Source: Micromonospora pisi (GTDB lineage Bacteria; Actinomycetota; Actinomycetes; Mycobacteriales; Micromonosporaceae). Taken from it: a stretch of 64,000 nt of DNA. A program made the position numbers and the translations under genes. Each line of letters opens with the position of its first letter. Position 1 is the stretch's first letter. The stretch spans positions 5,580,001 through 5,644,000 of the forward strand of contig NZ_RBKT01000001.1 of the NCBI RefSeq assembly GCF_003633685.1, read 5' to 3'. The notes below the pieces were generated by a model that had not been told where the DNA came from, ran no database searches, and saw nothing but the letters and a program-made list of their open reading frames with translations. Shown in pieces: positions 1-8,305 of the stretch.

Positions 1-1290
1 TTCGGCTCCTTCGCGCTGGTCGGCCTGATCAGCGTCGCCGGCAAATGGGGCGGGGCACCGAGCATGACGCTCTCCCGGGCGGTCTTCGGCCCCCGGGGCA
101 ACCACGGGCCGACCGTCGTTTCGTGGCTCTCCCGGGTCGGCTGGGAGACGGTCAACACCACCACCGCCGCGTACGCGCTGCTGGCCCTGATTAGCATCAT
201 CTTCGGGGTCGGCGCGAACTCCGTACTGACCGTCATCAGCCTGCTCGTCTTCGTCGCGCTGACCCTGGTCGTCTCCGGACTCGGACACGCCACCCTGGTC
301 TGGATCCAGCAGTGGGCCACGTACCTCTTCGGCGCGCTGAACATCCTCGTCGGCGCGTTCCTGATCACGAAGGTGAACTGGGACGCGGTGGCGCACGCCC
401 CGGCCGCCCCGGTCAGCGTGGTCGTCGCCGGAATCGGCGTGATCGCCGCCGGCACCGGTATCGGCTGGGCGAACGCGGGCGCGGACATGGCCCGCTACCA
501 GCACCGGCACGTACCCGGACGGCGGATCGTGGCAGCCGCGTCGGTCGGTGCCGGCGTACCGCTCTTCCTGCTCATCGGCCTCGGCGGGCTGCTCTCCGCC
601 GGTGACGGCAGCCTCGCCTCGGCGAGCGACCCGGTCTCCGCGATCCAGGTGATGCTGCCGTCGTGGATGGCGGTGCCGTACCTGCTCGCCGCCTTCGGTG
701 GGCTGCTGCTCTCCAACAACCTCTCCGTCTACTCGGCCGGACTGACGATGATCACGCTCGGCGTACGGGCCCGCCGGGTGGTGGCCGTCGGGCTGGACAT
801 CGTGCTGACCCTGGCCGGCGGCATCTACTTCATGCTGATCGCCGGGGACTTCTACGGACCGTTCATCACCTTCATCTCGCTGCTCGCCGTACCGATCACC
901 GCCTGGGTCGCGGTCTTCCTCGCCGACATGCTCTTCCGCCGGCACTACGACCCGCGCGGCCTGATGGACACCGGCGCCACCAGCGTCTACTGGTACCGGG
1001 GCGGATTCCGCTGGTCGGCGGTGCTGCCCTGGGTCGCCGGCATCGTCGTCGGCCTGCTCTTCACCACCGCCTCCACCTCGGCGACCGACGTCTGGTTCAG
1101 CGGTCCGCTCGCGGACTCCTGGATGGGGAGCAACGGACTCGGCTGGGTCGTCGCGTTTGTCGTGGCCGGCGGGCTCTACCTGCTCTTCGGCGCGACGACC
1201 GCCCGCCGGCTCGGCGGGACGTCCAGCCCCGACCCGACCACCCGGCCCGGCGCCCGCACCGACGGCGAACCCGCGGCGGTACGGCCGTGA
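1..1290 (+). CDS. NCS1-family nucleobase permease (5' end outside window)
   Basis: This is the C-terminal part of a purine/cytosine permease of the nucleobase:cation symporter-1 family. The frame is open from base 1, so the start lies upstream. At least ten hydrophobic helices are visible, beginning with the GKWGGAPSMTLSRAVFG region; the stretch that matches the family's conserved first loops continues with a Gly/Trp-rich turn (SRVGWETVNTTTAAY). It is expected to sit in the cytoplasmic membrane and import a nucleobase or nucleoside with H+ or Na+. Its stop overlaps the GTG of the PfkB kinase (GTGA), so the two are probably translationally coupled and the kinase probably acts on the imported compound. 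The exact substrate cannot be read from sequence. Confidence 0.88.
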   Translation, partial: FGSFALVGLISVAGKWGGAPSMTLSRAVFGPRGNHGPTVVSWLSRVGWETVNTTTAAYALLALISIIFGVGANSVLTVISLLVFVALTLVVSGLGHATLVWIQQWATYLFGALNILVGAFLITKVNWDAVAHAPAAPVSVVVAGIGVIAAGTGIGWANAGADMARYQHRHVPGRRIVAAASVGAGVPLFLLIGLGGLLSAGDGSLASASDPVSAIQVMLPSWMAVPYLLAAFGGLLLSNNLSVYSAGLTMITLGVRARRVVAVGLDIVLTLAGGIYFMLIAGDFYGPFITFISLLAVPITAWVAVFLADMLFRRHYDPRGLMDTGATSVYWYRGGFRWSAVLPWVAGIVVGLLFTTASTSATDVWFSGPLADSWMGSNGLGWVVAFVVAGGLYLLFGATTARRLGGTSSPDPTTRPGARTDGEPAAVRP

Positions 1291-1352
1291 CCACGCCGAG
1301 CACGGCGGTCACCGGTACGGCCGTGACCACGCCGAGCACGGCGGTCACCGGT
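1281..1352 (+). repeat. 36-bp perfect tandem duplication over the pfkB start
   Basis: Bases 1281-1316 and 1317-1352 are identical, and a decayed third copy follows. Each copy carries a GTG in the same frame (1287 and 1323), so the repeat duplicates the start codon and encodes a TTPSTAVTGTAV-type repeat at the kinase N-terminus. Confidence 0.9.
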
Positions 1353-2321
1353 ACGGCCTTGACCGCGCCCAGCGGCGCTTCGGCGGTGCACCGGCCGGAC
1401 GTACCGGCCCGGCTGGTGCACACCGGAAACGTCGTCGTCGACGTGGTGATGTACCTGCCCCGGCTGCCAGAGAGCGGCGGTGACGTGCTCGCCTCGGAGA
1501 GCCGGATCACCGCCGGGGGCGGGCTCAACGTGATGGTCGGCGCCGCCCGCCAGGGGTTGACCGTCGCGTACGCCGGCAGGCACGGCACCGGACCCTTCGC
1601 CGACCTGGCCCGACGGCAGCTCGCCGAGGCCGGCGTCGAGGTGATCCAGCCCCCGTCGCCCGAGATCGACACGGGGTTCAGCGTGGCGATGGTCGACCCC
1701 TCCGGGGAGCGGACCTTCGCCACCAGCCTCGGCGCCGAAGCGCAGCTCGCCCCGGCCGACCTCGCCCGGATCGTCACCCGCCCCGGCGACATCGTCTACG
1801 TCTCCGGTTACAGCCTGGCGTACCCGTCCAACGGTGCGGCGCTCGCCGAGTGGCTCCCCACCCTCGGCCCGGAGGTCACCGTCATCGTCGACCCCGGCCC
1901 GCTGGTCTCCGAGATCCCGGCCCCGGTGCTGGCGTCGGCCCTGGCCCGCGCCGACTGGTGGAGCTGCAACGAGCGGGAGGCGCGACTGCTCACCGGCCAC
2001 GCCGACCCGACCGTCGCCGCGACGGCGCTCGCCAACCGGACCGGTCGGGCCGGGGTGCTGGTCCGGACCGGGCCGGACGGTGCCGTACTGGTGCTGGCCG
2101 GTGGCGGCGGGCCGGTTGTCGTACCGGCGTTCCGGGTGGAGGTGGTGGACACCAACGGCGCCGGGGATGCCCACGTGGGCGCCTTCGCGGCGGCGCTCGC
2201 CCGAGGGCTCGACCCGGTCGAGGCGGTACGCCGAGCGAACGCCGCCGCCGCGTTCGCCGTCACCCGCCGGGGTCCCGCCACCGCCCCCACCACCACCGAA
2301 CTCAACTCCCTACTCGGTTGA
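1287..2321 (+). CDS. PfkB-family carbohydrate/nucleoside kinase
   Basis: A ribokinase/PfkB-fold kinase of 344 residues from GTG 1287. The N-terminal signature for a small-sugar substrate is seen as GNVVVDVV...GGGLNVMVGAARQG, and the C-terminal signature as DTNGAGDAHVGAFAAAL, where the Asp of GAGD is the catalytic base. The first 30 residues are a low-complexity Thr/Ala/Pro extension created by a tandem duplication; GTG 1323 or a start near residue 30 would remove it. The start at 1287 overlaps the permease stop. Coupling to an NCS1 permease suggests phosphorylation of a nucleoside or related ring compound, which is inference. The gene ends one base before a long palindrome that may terminate the operon. 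Confidence 0.85.
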   Translation: MTTPSTAVTGTAVTTPSTAVTGTALTAPSGASAVHRPDVPARLVHTGNVVVDVVMYLPRLPESGGDVLASESRITAGGGLNVMVGAARQGLTVAYAGRHGTGPFADLARRQLAEAGVEVIQPPSPEIDTGFSVAMVDPSGERTFATSLGAEAQLAPADLARIVTRPGDIVYVSGYSLAYPSNGAALAEWLPTLGPEVTVIVDPGPLVSEIPAPVLASALARADWWSCNEREARLLTGHADPTVAATALANRTGRAGVLVRTGPDGAVLVLAGGGGPVVVPAFRVEVVDTNGAGDAHVGAFAAALARGLDPVEAVRRANAAAAFAVTRRGPATAPTTTELNSLLG

Positions 2322-2378
2322 GTGAAAGGAAGGGCCCCTTATTAACGCATAGCGTTAATAAGGGGCCCTTCCTTTCAC
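2322..2378. repeat. Long perfect palindrome, REP-like / bidirectional terminator, copy 1
   Basis: Arms of 27 nt at 2322-2348 and 2352-2378 are perfectly complementary around a 3-nt ATA loop. The arm core AAGGAAGGGCCCCTT is shared with a second palindrome at 62539-62593. It begins directly after the pfkB stop and ends 2 bases before the stop of the convergent exonuclease gene, so it sits exactly where a bidirectional terminator would. It also looks like a dispersed repeat family. Confidence 0.9.
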
Positions 2379-2380
2379 CC

Positions 2381-3607
2381 TCAGGTGCGGTTGACCAGCT
2401 TGAGGAAGGCGGCGGGGTGGACGACCGGAATGCGATACTTCCGGGCCTGCCGGGCCTTGCCGGAGAGGCTGTCCGGATCGGCGGCCACCAGCAGTGCGGT
2501 CTTTTTCGTCACCGACCGTCCGACCTGGTAACCGGCGCCGAACGCGCGGGCCTCCCAGACCTCACGTGCCTCGTCCATCTGACCGGTGAAGACCACGAGG
2601 TCACCGGCGGAGAGTGTGAAGCGTTGCGGAACGGGTGCCACCGCAGGTGCCCCGGGCCCGGCGGAGAGCGCCTCGGCGATCGCCCCGTCGACCTCGCCGG
2701 ACGCCAGGTCGAGCAGGGACGCCACCTCGTGCAGGTCGCCCAGTTCCTCTGTGGTGACGATGCCGTCGTCGACCGCCTCCGTGGCCAGCGCGCGCAGGTA
2801 CTGCCGGTGCAGGCCGACGACCTCGCGGCGGGTGAGTCTCAGCGCGTTCGCGGTCTCGACCAGGGCGTCCGTTTCGGCCGCGGACAGGTAGCGGTCGAGC
2901 AGCGCCTGGTCGAGCAGGGCCAGGTACGCGTCCGCCTGCGGCGGTTCGGGTACGCGCGGCAGCCGGTCGACCAGCCGGGCCAGGAAGTGCACCTGTCGGG
3001 CGGCTGCGGCACCCCGCGTCATCGCCGTCGCCGCAGCGGTCGGGGCCAACTCGGGCCACACCTGTTTACGTGCCAGCCGGATGGCGTCCTCCCAGGGTGC
3101 GGGCTGTCCCGCCGAGGCGAGGTAGTACGCCAGCAGTCGGGCTGCCGCAAGCGCGTCGTCCAGGGCCGAGTGCGCCTGTTGCTGGGGGATCGCGGCGGCG
3201 AGGCAGCAGTCGGCGAGACTGCGGCTGGCCAGTGGGAGGAAGCGTGGCGCCAGCCGCATGGTGCAGAGGCCGTCCGCGTGGTGGATCGGCACCGTGGCGC
3301 CGAGCCGGGCGTACTCGGCGGTGACGAACCGGGCGTCGAAGGCGAGGTTGTGTGCGACCACGAGACGGTGCCGCAGGCGTTCCGTGATCTCCCCGGCGAG
3401 CTGCCGGAAGGTGGGGGCGTGTCGTACGTCGGCCGCCCGGATGGCGTGGATCCGTTGTGGACCGAGGTCCCGCTCCGGGTTGACCAGGCTCGACCAGTGG
3501 TCGGTGACCCGACCCCGCTCGTCCACATGCACCACGGCGATCTCACAGACCCGGTCGTGCATGGCCGGGTTGAGACCGGTGGTCTCCACGTCAATGACGG
3601 CGTACAC
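2381..3607 (-). CDS. DEDD-type 3'-5' exonuclease with C-terminal BRCT domain
   Basis: The N-terminal half is a DnaQ/epsilon-type exonuclease: the first DxE motif is AVIDVETTGL near the start, followed by HNLAFDARF and a late HSALDDALAAARLL containing the final His/Asp pair. The C-terminal about 85 residues (GDLVVFTGQMDE...LLVAADPDSLSGKARQARKY) form a BRCT domain of the kind found in NAD-dependent ligases. The combination is common in Actinobacteria and implies trimming of DNA ends during repair or proofreading-like work. I chose GTG 3607 because AGAAGG lies 9 nt upstream; a TTG at 3643 would add 12 residues. It is convergent with pfkB across the palindrome. Length with the chosen start is 408 aa. 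Confidence 0.87.
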   Translation of the reverse strand: MYAVIDVETTGLNPAMHDRVCEIAVVHVDERGRVTDHWSSLVNPERDLGPQRIHAIRAADVRHAPTFRQLAGEITERLRHRLVVAHNLAFDARFVTAEYARLGATVPIHHADGLCTMRLAPRFLPLASRSLADCCLAAAIPQQQAHSALDDALAAARLLAYYLASAGQPAPWEDAIRLARKQVWPELAPTAAATAMTRGAAAARQVHFLARLVDRLPRVPEPPQADAYLALLDQALLDRYLSAAETDALVETANALRLTRREVVGLHRQYLRALATEAVDDGIVTTEELGDLHEVASLLDLASGEVDGAIAEALSAGPGAPAVAPVPQRFTLSAGDLVVFTGQMDEAREVWEARAFGAGYQVGRSVTKKTALLVAADPDSLSGKARQARKYRIPVVHPAAFLKLVNRT

Positions 3608-3746
3608 CTGGCGCCACCTTCTCTGCTGTCGGAGCACAGGCAAGCCACACTATTGACCACGACCGGCGAACAGTACGGCCGAAGGTACCGGCCCACCACT
3701 ACCGACAGCCGGCCGGTCGGACCGAGGGCCGGTCGGTCGGTCGGAC

Positions 3747-4070
3747 CTACAGCCGGCTGGCGAGCCAGGAGGTCCATTCCCGCATGACCCGCTGGGACTC
3801 GACGCCGAACCGGAGTACGGCGTAGTTGCCGAACTTGGGGTGGGTGGTGTCGTCGTAGCCCTCCGCCCGCATCCAGTCGAGTTCCTCCTCGAAGGCGGTG
3901 AGCGTGGCGGCGGCCTGTTCGGCGAGGCTGCGGTAGACGGCCGCCATCCGTTGTGGATCGGCGCTGTTCACCGCGTACGCCTTGAGCGCGACCTCGCTTC
4001 GTGGCGCGATGGTCGGTGGCTGCGGTAGCCAGTCGGCGAGTGCGGCCCGCCCCGCTGCCGTGACGTTCGC
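3747..4070 (-). pseudogene. PadR-family regulator, C-terminal remnant only
   Basis: Reading from 4070, the frame encodes VTAAGRAALADWL, then a helical segment ending at TSWLASRL. This is the end of a PadR winged helix (Y/V-T-x-x-G-R-x-x-L-x-x-W-L) plus the C-terminal dimerisation helices. The DNA-binding N-terminus is absent: the frame is interrupted at 4073-4071 by the TGA of the FG-GAP gene, which lies in the same reading frame. A GTG at 3971 could start a 74-residue peptide, but it would lack any DNA-binding part. The simplest reading is a deletion or rearrangement that replaced the PadR 5' half. It is unlikely to be functional. Confidence 0.75.
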
Positions 4071-5180
4071 TCAGTCCTTCATCTTCACGGTGACCGTGGC
4101 GGTGTCGCTCAACCCCGCCTCGGTCAGTCGGTAGACGAACGTGTCGGCGAGCCGGTGGCTGGCGGTACGGACGTACTGCACCTCGTAGCGGGAGTCGACA
4201 TTGGTCAGGTAGCCGTACTTCGGCGGCGAGGTGACGGTGAGCTTCGCCGCGCCGCTGGCCAGGTCGTTGTCGCGCACTTTGATCACCTTCGGGGTGTGCC
4301 GGTAGGCGTGGGCCAGGTCGTCGTTGGCGATCGGGACGGTGGCGAAGGTGCCGTCGCCCCGACCGAGGTGGACGACGGTCGTACCGGTGCGCTCCGAGGT
4401 GGTCCGTACGTCCAAGCGGCCGTCGGCGTTGACGTCGAGCACCTGGAGGGAGTAGCTCTCCTGCGGCTCCCCGTCACGCAACGGGACCCGCGTGCCGTTG
4501 TCGAGCAGCACGACCACGTCACCGTCGTTCGGGTGGTCGACGCAATTGATCACCACGTCCTGCCGCCCGTTGCCCTGGAAATCCGCCAGCAGATAGCGCG
4601 GATCGGCGCAGGCGTACGTGACCGGCCCCGGGACCAGGGTGCCGGCCGGGGTGTTGAGCAGCGTGGTGAAACCGCCGAAGTACGTGCTCAGGTAGAGATC
4701 GGGCAGGTCGTCGCCGTTGAACTCGGCAACCTCGATGTGGTCGGTCTCCCAGAGGCCGGGGAGCGTTCCGGCCGGCTGGAAGTTCCGCAGGATCAGCAGG
4801 CCGTAGTCGACCGCCGGACCGCAGCACCAGCCGACGACCAGTTCGACGACACCGTCGCCGCCGATGTCGAGCGCGGTGCCGGTGTCGGGGCAGAAATCGG
4901 AGTTCGGGTCGCCCGGAACCCGGTACGGGTGCAGCGTGGCGCTGCCGTACCGTCCGGTGCCGTCACCGGGGAAGACGTTGACCCCGCAGCCCCCCGTGAC
5001 GGCGACGCCGAGGGTGATCCGGTCGGGGTGCCCGTCGCCGGTGACGTCCCCGTAGAACGCCTGACCCGTACCGGCTGCCGAGGCGGCGGGCGGATGCGTC
5101 AGGGCGGCTCCCGAACCGGTGGCGACGACAAGGGCGACGGTGAGGACAAGACGGCGGGCATGATGACGTACGGTCCACAT
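4071..5180 (-). CDS. Secreted FG-GAP/VCBS repeat protein with cadherin-like tail
   Basis: A Sec signal peptide is clear (MWTVRHHARR, hydrophobic core, AxA-type site near PPAASAAG). The mature protein has Asp-rich calcium-loop repeats typical of FG-GAP beta-propellers: GDVTGDGHPDRI, DIGGDGVVELVVG, AEFNGDDLPDLYLS, ADFQGNGRQDVVI, LDVNADGRLDVR. The last about 70 residues resemble a cadherin-like beta domain (DTFVYRLTEAG...DTATVTV). ATG 5180 is preferred because GAGGAG lies 7 nt upstream and it starts the signal peptide; the frame stays open to 5285. The substrate or partner is unknown. Its stop abuts and is in frame with the PadR remnant. Length 369 aa. Confidence 0.82.
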   Translation of the reverse strand: MWTVRHHARRLVLTVALVVATGSGAALTHPPAASAAGTGQAFYGDVTGDGHPDRITLGVAVTGGCGVNVFPGDGTGRYGSATLHPYRVPGDPNSDFCPDTGTALDIGGDGVVELVVGWCCGPAVDYGLLILRNFQPAGTLPGLWETDHIEVAEFNGDDLPDLYLSTYFGGFTTLLNTPAGTLVPGPVTYACADPRYLLADFQGNGRQDVVINCVDHPNDGDVVVLLDNGTRVPLRDGEPQESYSLQVLDVNADGRLDVRTTSERTGTTVVHLGRGDGTFATVPIANDDLAHAYRHTPKVIKVRDNDLASGAAKLTVTSPPKYGYLTNVDSRYEVQYVRTASHRLADTFVYRLTEAGLSDTATVTVKMKD

Positions 5181-5388
5181 GGGCCAGCTCCTCGGCTTGA
5201 CCGCCAGAGGCCATCTGACCTCGGGTTTCTCGGACGGTAGTGGCCGTTGCGCAAGACCGGCCCGGATCTGACCGTGTTCCGACAATCACGCTCGGTGTAA
5301 TTTCGTTCGCCCGGACGGGCGCGTACGACGGCGGGCCGCCGGGGCCGATAATGTGCCGGGAACCGTCGGTCGGAGAGTGGGGCGACGC

Positions 5389-6717
5389 ATGGTCACGGGC
5401 TTGACGTTGCCGCCGTCGGTCGAGGCGGGGCGGGTCGTCGACGCGGTCCTCGCGGACCTGCGCGACGGGGCGCACCGAGGTGTGGTGGTCGACTCGCCGC
5501 CGGGCGCCGGGAAGTCGACCCTGGTGGTGCGGGCCGCCGTGGAGCTTTCCTCGGCCGGTGTGCCGCTGATCGTGATCGCCCAGACCAACGAGCAGGTCGA
5601 CGACCTCATCGACCGGCTGGCGGTGGCCGCGCCCGAACTGCGGATCGGGCGGCTCTCGGCCACCGACTACGTACCGTCGGAGCGGGTCTCGCGGCACGAC
5701 GGCGTCCGGGTCGCGGCCAAGGTCGCGGAGCTGGGCGGTCCGGCTGTGACCATCGGTACGGCGGCCAAGTGGGCGATGGTCTCCGAGGGTTCCTGGCCCT
5801 GGGCGATCGTCGACGAGGCGTACCAGATGCGCTCCGACGCCCTGCTCCGGGTCGCCGCCCGGTTCGAGCGGGCGCTCTTTGTCGGCGACCCCGGTCAGCT
5901 CGACCCGTTCTCGACCGTGGACACGGTCCGCTGGACGGGCCTGACCTGGGATCCGATGCAGAGCGCGGTCGCGGTGCTGCTTCGGCACAACCCGGAGCTG
6001 CCGGTGCACCGGCTGCCGGTCTCCTGGCGGTTGCCGGCCTCGGCGGCACCGGTGGTGGCGCAGGCGTTCTACCCGTTCACCGGTTTCCGGGCCGGCACGT
6101 CGGCCGGGGACCGGACGCTCGCGTTGACCGTGCCCGGACCGGGTGACCCGGTCGACGCGGCGCTGGAGCTGGCCGCCACCAGTGGTTGGGCGCTCTACGA
6201 GCTACCCGCCCGGCACACCCCGCGTACGGACACCGAGGCGGCGGCGGCCTGTGCCGCGCTGGCCCGGCGGGTGCTCGAACGCGGTGCGGTGGCGGTTTCG
6301 GAACGTTCCCCCGATCCGGCGCCGGTCGACGCGTCCCGGATCGCGATCGGTGCCGCCCACCGGGACCAGGTCGCGGTGATCCGGTCGTTGCTCGGCCCGG
6401 CGGGCGAGGGGATCACGGTGGACACCGCGAACCGGCTCCAGGGTCGGGAGTACGACCTGACCGTGGTGCTGCACCCGCTCTCCGGGCGGCGTGACGCGAC
6501 CGCGTTCCACCTGGAGTCGGGGCGGCTCTGCGTGCTCACCTCCCGGCACCGGCACGCCTGCGTGGTGGTGGCCCGCGCCGGCATCGCCGAGCTGCTCGAC
6601 GCCCACCCCTCCACCGAGCCGGTGCACCTGAACGTGCCGGTGAAGTTCCCCGACGGCTGGGAGGCGAACCAGTCGATGATGTCGGTGCTGGAGGGCTCCC
6701 GCGCGTCGCGTCAGTAG
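5389..6717 (+). CDS. P-loop ATPase, superfamily 1 helicase-like
   Basis: Walker A is SPPGAGKST near residue 36, Walker B is AIVDEAYQM, followed by a motif III-like FVGDPGQLDPF. Near the end TVDTANRLQGREYDLTVVLHP matches the UvrD_C_2-type motif V region. It therefore resembles Upf1/RecD2-type helicases, but at 442 aa it is short and lacks accessory domains. The role is probably nucleic-acid remodelling or repair; the substrate is not evident. A GTG at 5353 is also in frame, but a GATAAT -10-like box at 5347-5352 abuts it, which favours ATG 5389. The 3' end lies in a 23-bp tandem duplication. Confidence 0.75.
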   Translation: MVTGLTLPPSVEAGRVVDAVLADLRDGAHRGVVVDSPPGAGKSTLVVRAAVELSSAGVPLIVIAQTNEQVDDLIDRLAVAAPELRIGRLSATDYVPSERVSRHDGVRVAAKVAELGGPAVTIGTAAKWAMVSEGSWPWAIVDEAYQMRSDALLRVAARFERALFVGDPGQLDPFSTVDTVRWTGLTWDPMQSAVAVLLRHNPELPVHRLPVSWRLPASAAPVVAQAFYPFTGFRAGTSAGDRTLALTVPGPGDPVDAALELAATSGWALYELPARHTPRTDTEAAAACAALARRVLERGAVAVSERSPDPAPVDASRIAIGAAHRDQVAVIRSLLGPAGEGITVDTANRLQGREYDLTVVLHPLSGRRDATAFHLESGRLCVLTSRHRHACVVVARAGIAELLDAHPSTEPVHLNVPVKFPDGWEANQSMMSVLEGSRASRQ

Positions 6718-6754
6718 CCGTTGACGACCTGCGTCAGTAGCCGTTGACGACCTG
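6709..6754. repeat. 23-bp tandem duplication across convergent gene ends
   Basis: Bases 6709-6731 and 6732-6754 are identical. The unit holds the TAG of the + strand helicase-like gene and the TGA plus last codons (...VVNGY) of the - strand dehydrogenase. Before duplication the two genes would have overlapped by a few bases; now they are separated by 16 bp. Confidence 0.9.
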
Positions 6755-7660
6755 GTTGAGCAGCGGCTCGCCGGCGACGTACCGGCGCAGTTGGTCCCCG
6801 GCCAGCCGGTAGGCGCGGGCCATCAGGCCGTGCACCATCGCGCCGACGTGCGGCGTGATCAGTACGTTCGGCAGCCCCCAGAGCGGGTCGTCGGCGGGGA
6901 GCGGCTCCGGTTCGGTGACGTCCAGGGCCGCCGCGATCCGACCGGTGGCGAGTTCGGCGTAGAGCGCGGCCGGGTCGGCGACCGGGCCTCGGGAGGCGTT
7001 GACGAGCAGGGCGCCGTCCGGCATCGCGGCCAGGAAACGGGCGTCGATCAGGCCCCTGGTCTGGTCGGTGAGCGGCACCAGCAGGACCACGATGTCGGCC
7101 TCGGGTAGCAGTCGTGGCAGCTCGGTGACCGCGTGGACGTTCTCCTCGGGGCGGGCGGTCCGGGCGGCCAGGGTCAGGGTCACCCCGAACGGGGCGAGTC
7201 GGGCGGCGACCGCGGTGCCGATCGAGCCGGCGCCGACGATCAGTACGCGCTTGCCGTACAGCTCGTCGGTCGGTGCGACCTCCTGGTGCGCCCACTCGTG
7301 CCGCTGCTGGGCGCGGACGAGGGCGGGGAACCGGCGCAGCTGGGCCAGGATCGCGCCGACCACCCACTCGGCCGTCGACGAGTCGTGCACGCTGCGCGCG
7401 TCGCAGAGGGTGACGCCCGGGGGCAGGATCCTGATGAACGCGTCCGCTCCCGCACTGGGTAGCTGGATCACCCGCAGGTCGCGCAGGCGGGGAAGGAGCT
7501 CGACCATGGGGGGCTGGCCGATGAACGTCGGCAGCCAGAACTCGACCCCGGTCGGGTCCGACGGCAGTCGGGACGGGTCGTCCGCGACCTCGACGGTGAC
7601 GCTGGGCGGCAGCTCGCCGAGCAGCGGTATGCCTGACTTATGAGGAATCCACGCCTTCAC
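6734..7660 (-). CDS. D-isomer specific 2-hydroxyacid dehydrogenase
   Basis: An NAD(P)-dependent oxidoreductase of 308 aa reducing a 2-oxoacid or oxidising a D-2-hydroxyacid. The nucleotide-binding loop VGAGSIGTA is at about residues 142-150. The catalytic triad of the family is complete: Arg224 in NASRG, Glu250 in DVTEPEPLP and His271 in ITPHVGA. Length and motif spacing are normal, close to the GyaR/SerA and GhrA-type group. The start is a GTG. It is divergent from the MarR-MFS pair across an AT-rich region, so MarR may control it too. The actual substrate is unknown. Confidence 0.9.
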   Translation of the reverse strand: MKAWIPHKSGIPLLGELPPSVTVEVADDPSRLPSDPTGVEFWLPTFIGQPPMVELLPRLRDLRVIQLPSAGADAFIRILPPGVTLCDARSVHDSSTAEWVVGAILAQLRRFPALVRAQQRHEWAHQEVAPTDELYGKRVLIVGAGSIGTAVAARLAPFGVTLTLAARTARPEENVHAVTELPRLLPEADIVVLLVPLTDQTRGLIDARFLAAMPDGALLVNASRGPVADPAALYAELATGRIAAALDVTEPEPLPADDPLWGLPNVLITPHVGAMVHGLMARAYRLAGDQLRRYVAGEPLLNQVVNGY

Positions 7661-7828
7661 GTATTAAAACGATAGCTTTTCATAATTCGTCGATGGCTGC
7701 CGGACCCGGAAATCCGCAGGTCGGAGCCGTTCCGTCGATGGGATGCGGGAGCCTTCCCGATCATCGTCGTGACTGTTGTGCGGTGAATCATAAGGAACTT
7801 CTATAAGTAGCTGATATATAACTGAGCC
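7661..7828. promoter_or_regulatory. AT-rich divergent promoter region, likely MarR target
   Basis: This 168-bp gap is clearly richer in A/T than its surroundings. It holds TATAAG (7802-7807) and TATATA (7815-7820) just before the marR GTG, and an AAAACGATAGCTTTT imperfect palindrome just upstream of the dehydrogenase GTG. MarR proteins usually bind such sites in their own divergent promoters. The operator assignment is inference. Confidence 0.45.
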
Positions 7829-8275
7829 GTGGCGAACGGATCTTCCGACAGCGACCCCGACCTGCTCCGTACGGTGACCAGCTTCGACCGGGTGTTACGG
7901 CTGCTGCGGCGGCTCACCACGCCGGACGGGCTCAGCCTCACCGCCGCCTCCACCCTCTACCGGCTGGACGAGTTCGGCGCGCACCGCCTCTCCGACCTGG
8001 CCGTGGCGGAGGGCGTCACCCAGCCCGGCATGACCCAACTCGTCTCCCGACTGCAACGCGACGGGCTGGCCGTACGCGGTGGCGACCCCGCCGACGGCCG
8101 GGTGGTCGTCGTCGAGATCACCGAGGCCGGCCGAGAACTGGTCCGCGACCGCCGCACCACCCGCGCCCGGATGCTCGCCGAACTCCTCGCCGACCTGTCG
8201 GCACCGGAGCGGGAAGCCGTGGTGACCTCGTTGCGGGTGCTGGACCGGCTCGCCGAACGAACAGCCGCACACTGA
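7829..8275 (+). CDS. MarR-family transcriptional regulator
   Basis: 148 aa. The winged-helix core is typical: a helix LTAASTLYRLDEFG, recognition region LSDLAVAEGVTQPGMTQLVSRLQRDGL, then the wing VRGGDPADGRVVVVEITEAGREL. MarR proteins are dimeric repressors released by small phenolic or toxic ligands. It is 30 bp upstream of a drug-type MFS exporter and divergent from a dehydrogenase, which fits local control of both. The start is GTG 7829, close to a TATATA box, so the transcript may have almost no leader. Confidence 0.92.
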   Translation: MANGSSDSDPDLLRTVTSFDRVLRLLRRLTTPDGLSLTAASTLYRLDEFGAHRLSDLAVAEGVTQPGMTQLVSRLQRDGLAVRGGDPADGRVVVVEITEAGRELVRDRRTTRARMLAELLADLSAPEREAVVTSLRVLDRLAERTAAH

Positions 8276-8305
8276 ACGACACTCTCGACAAGGACATGTG
8301 ATCCG

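Noticed and set aside
1281-1352. CRISPR-like repeat
   Set aside because: The 36-bp units are directly adjacent without spacers and lie in coding sequence.
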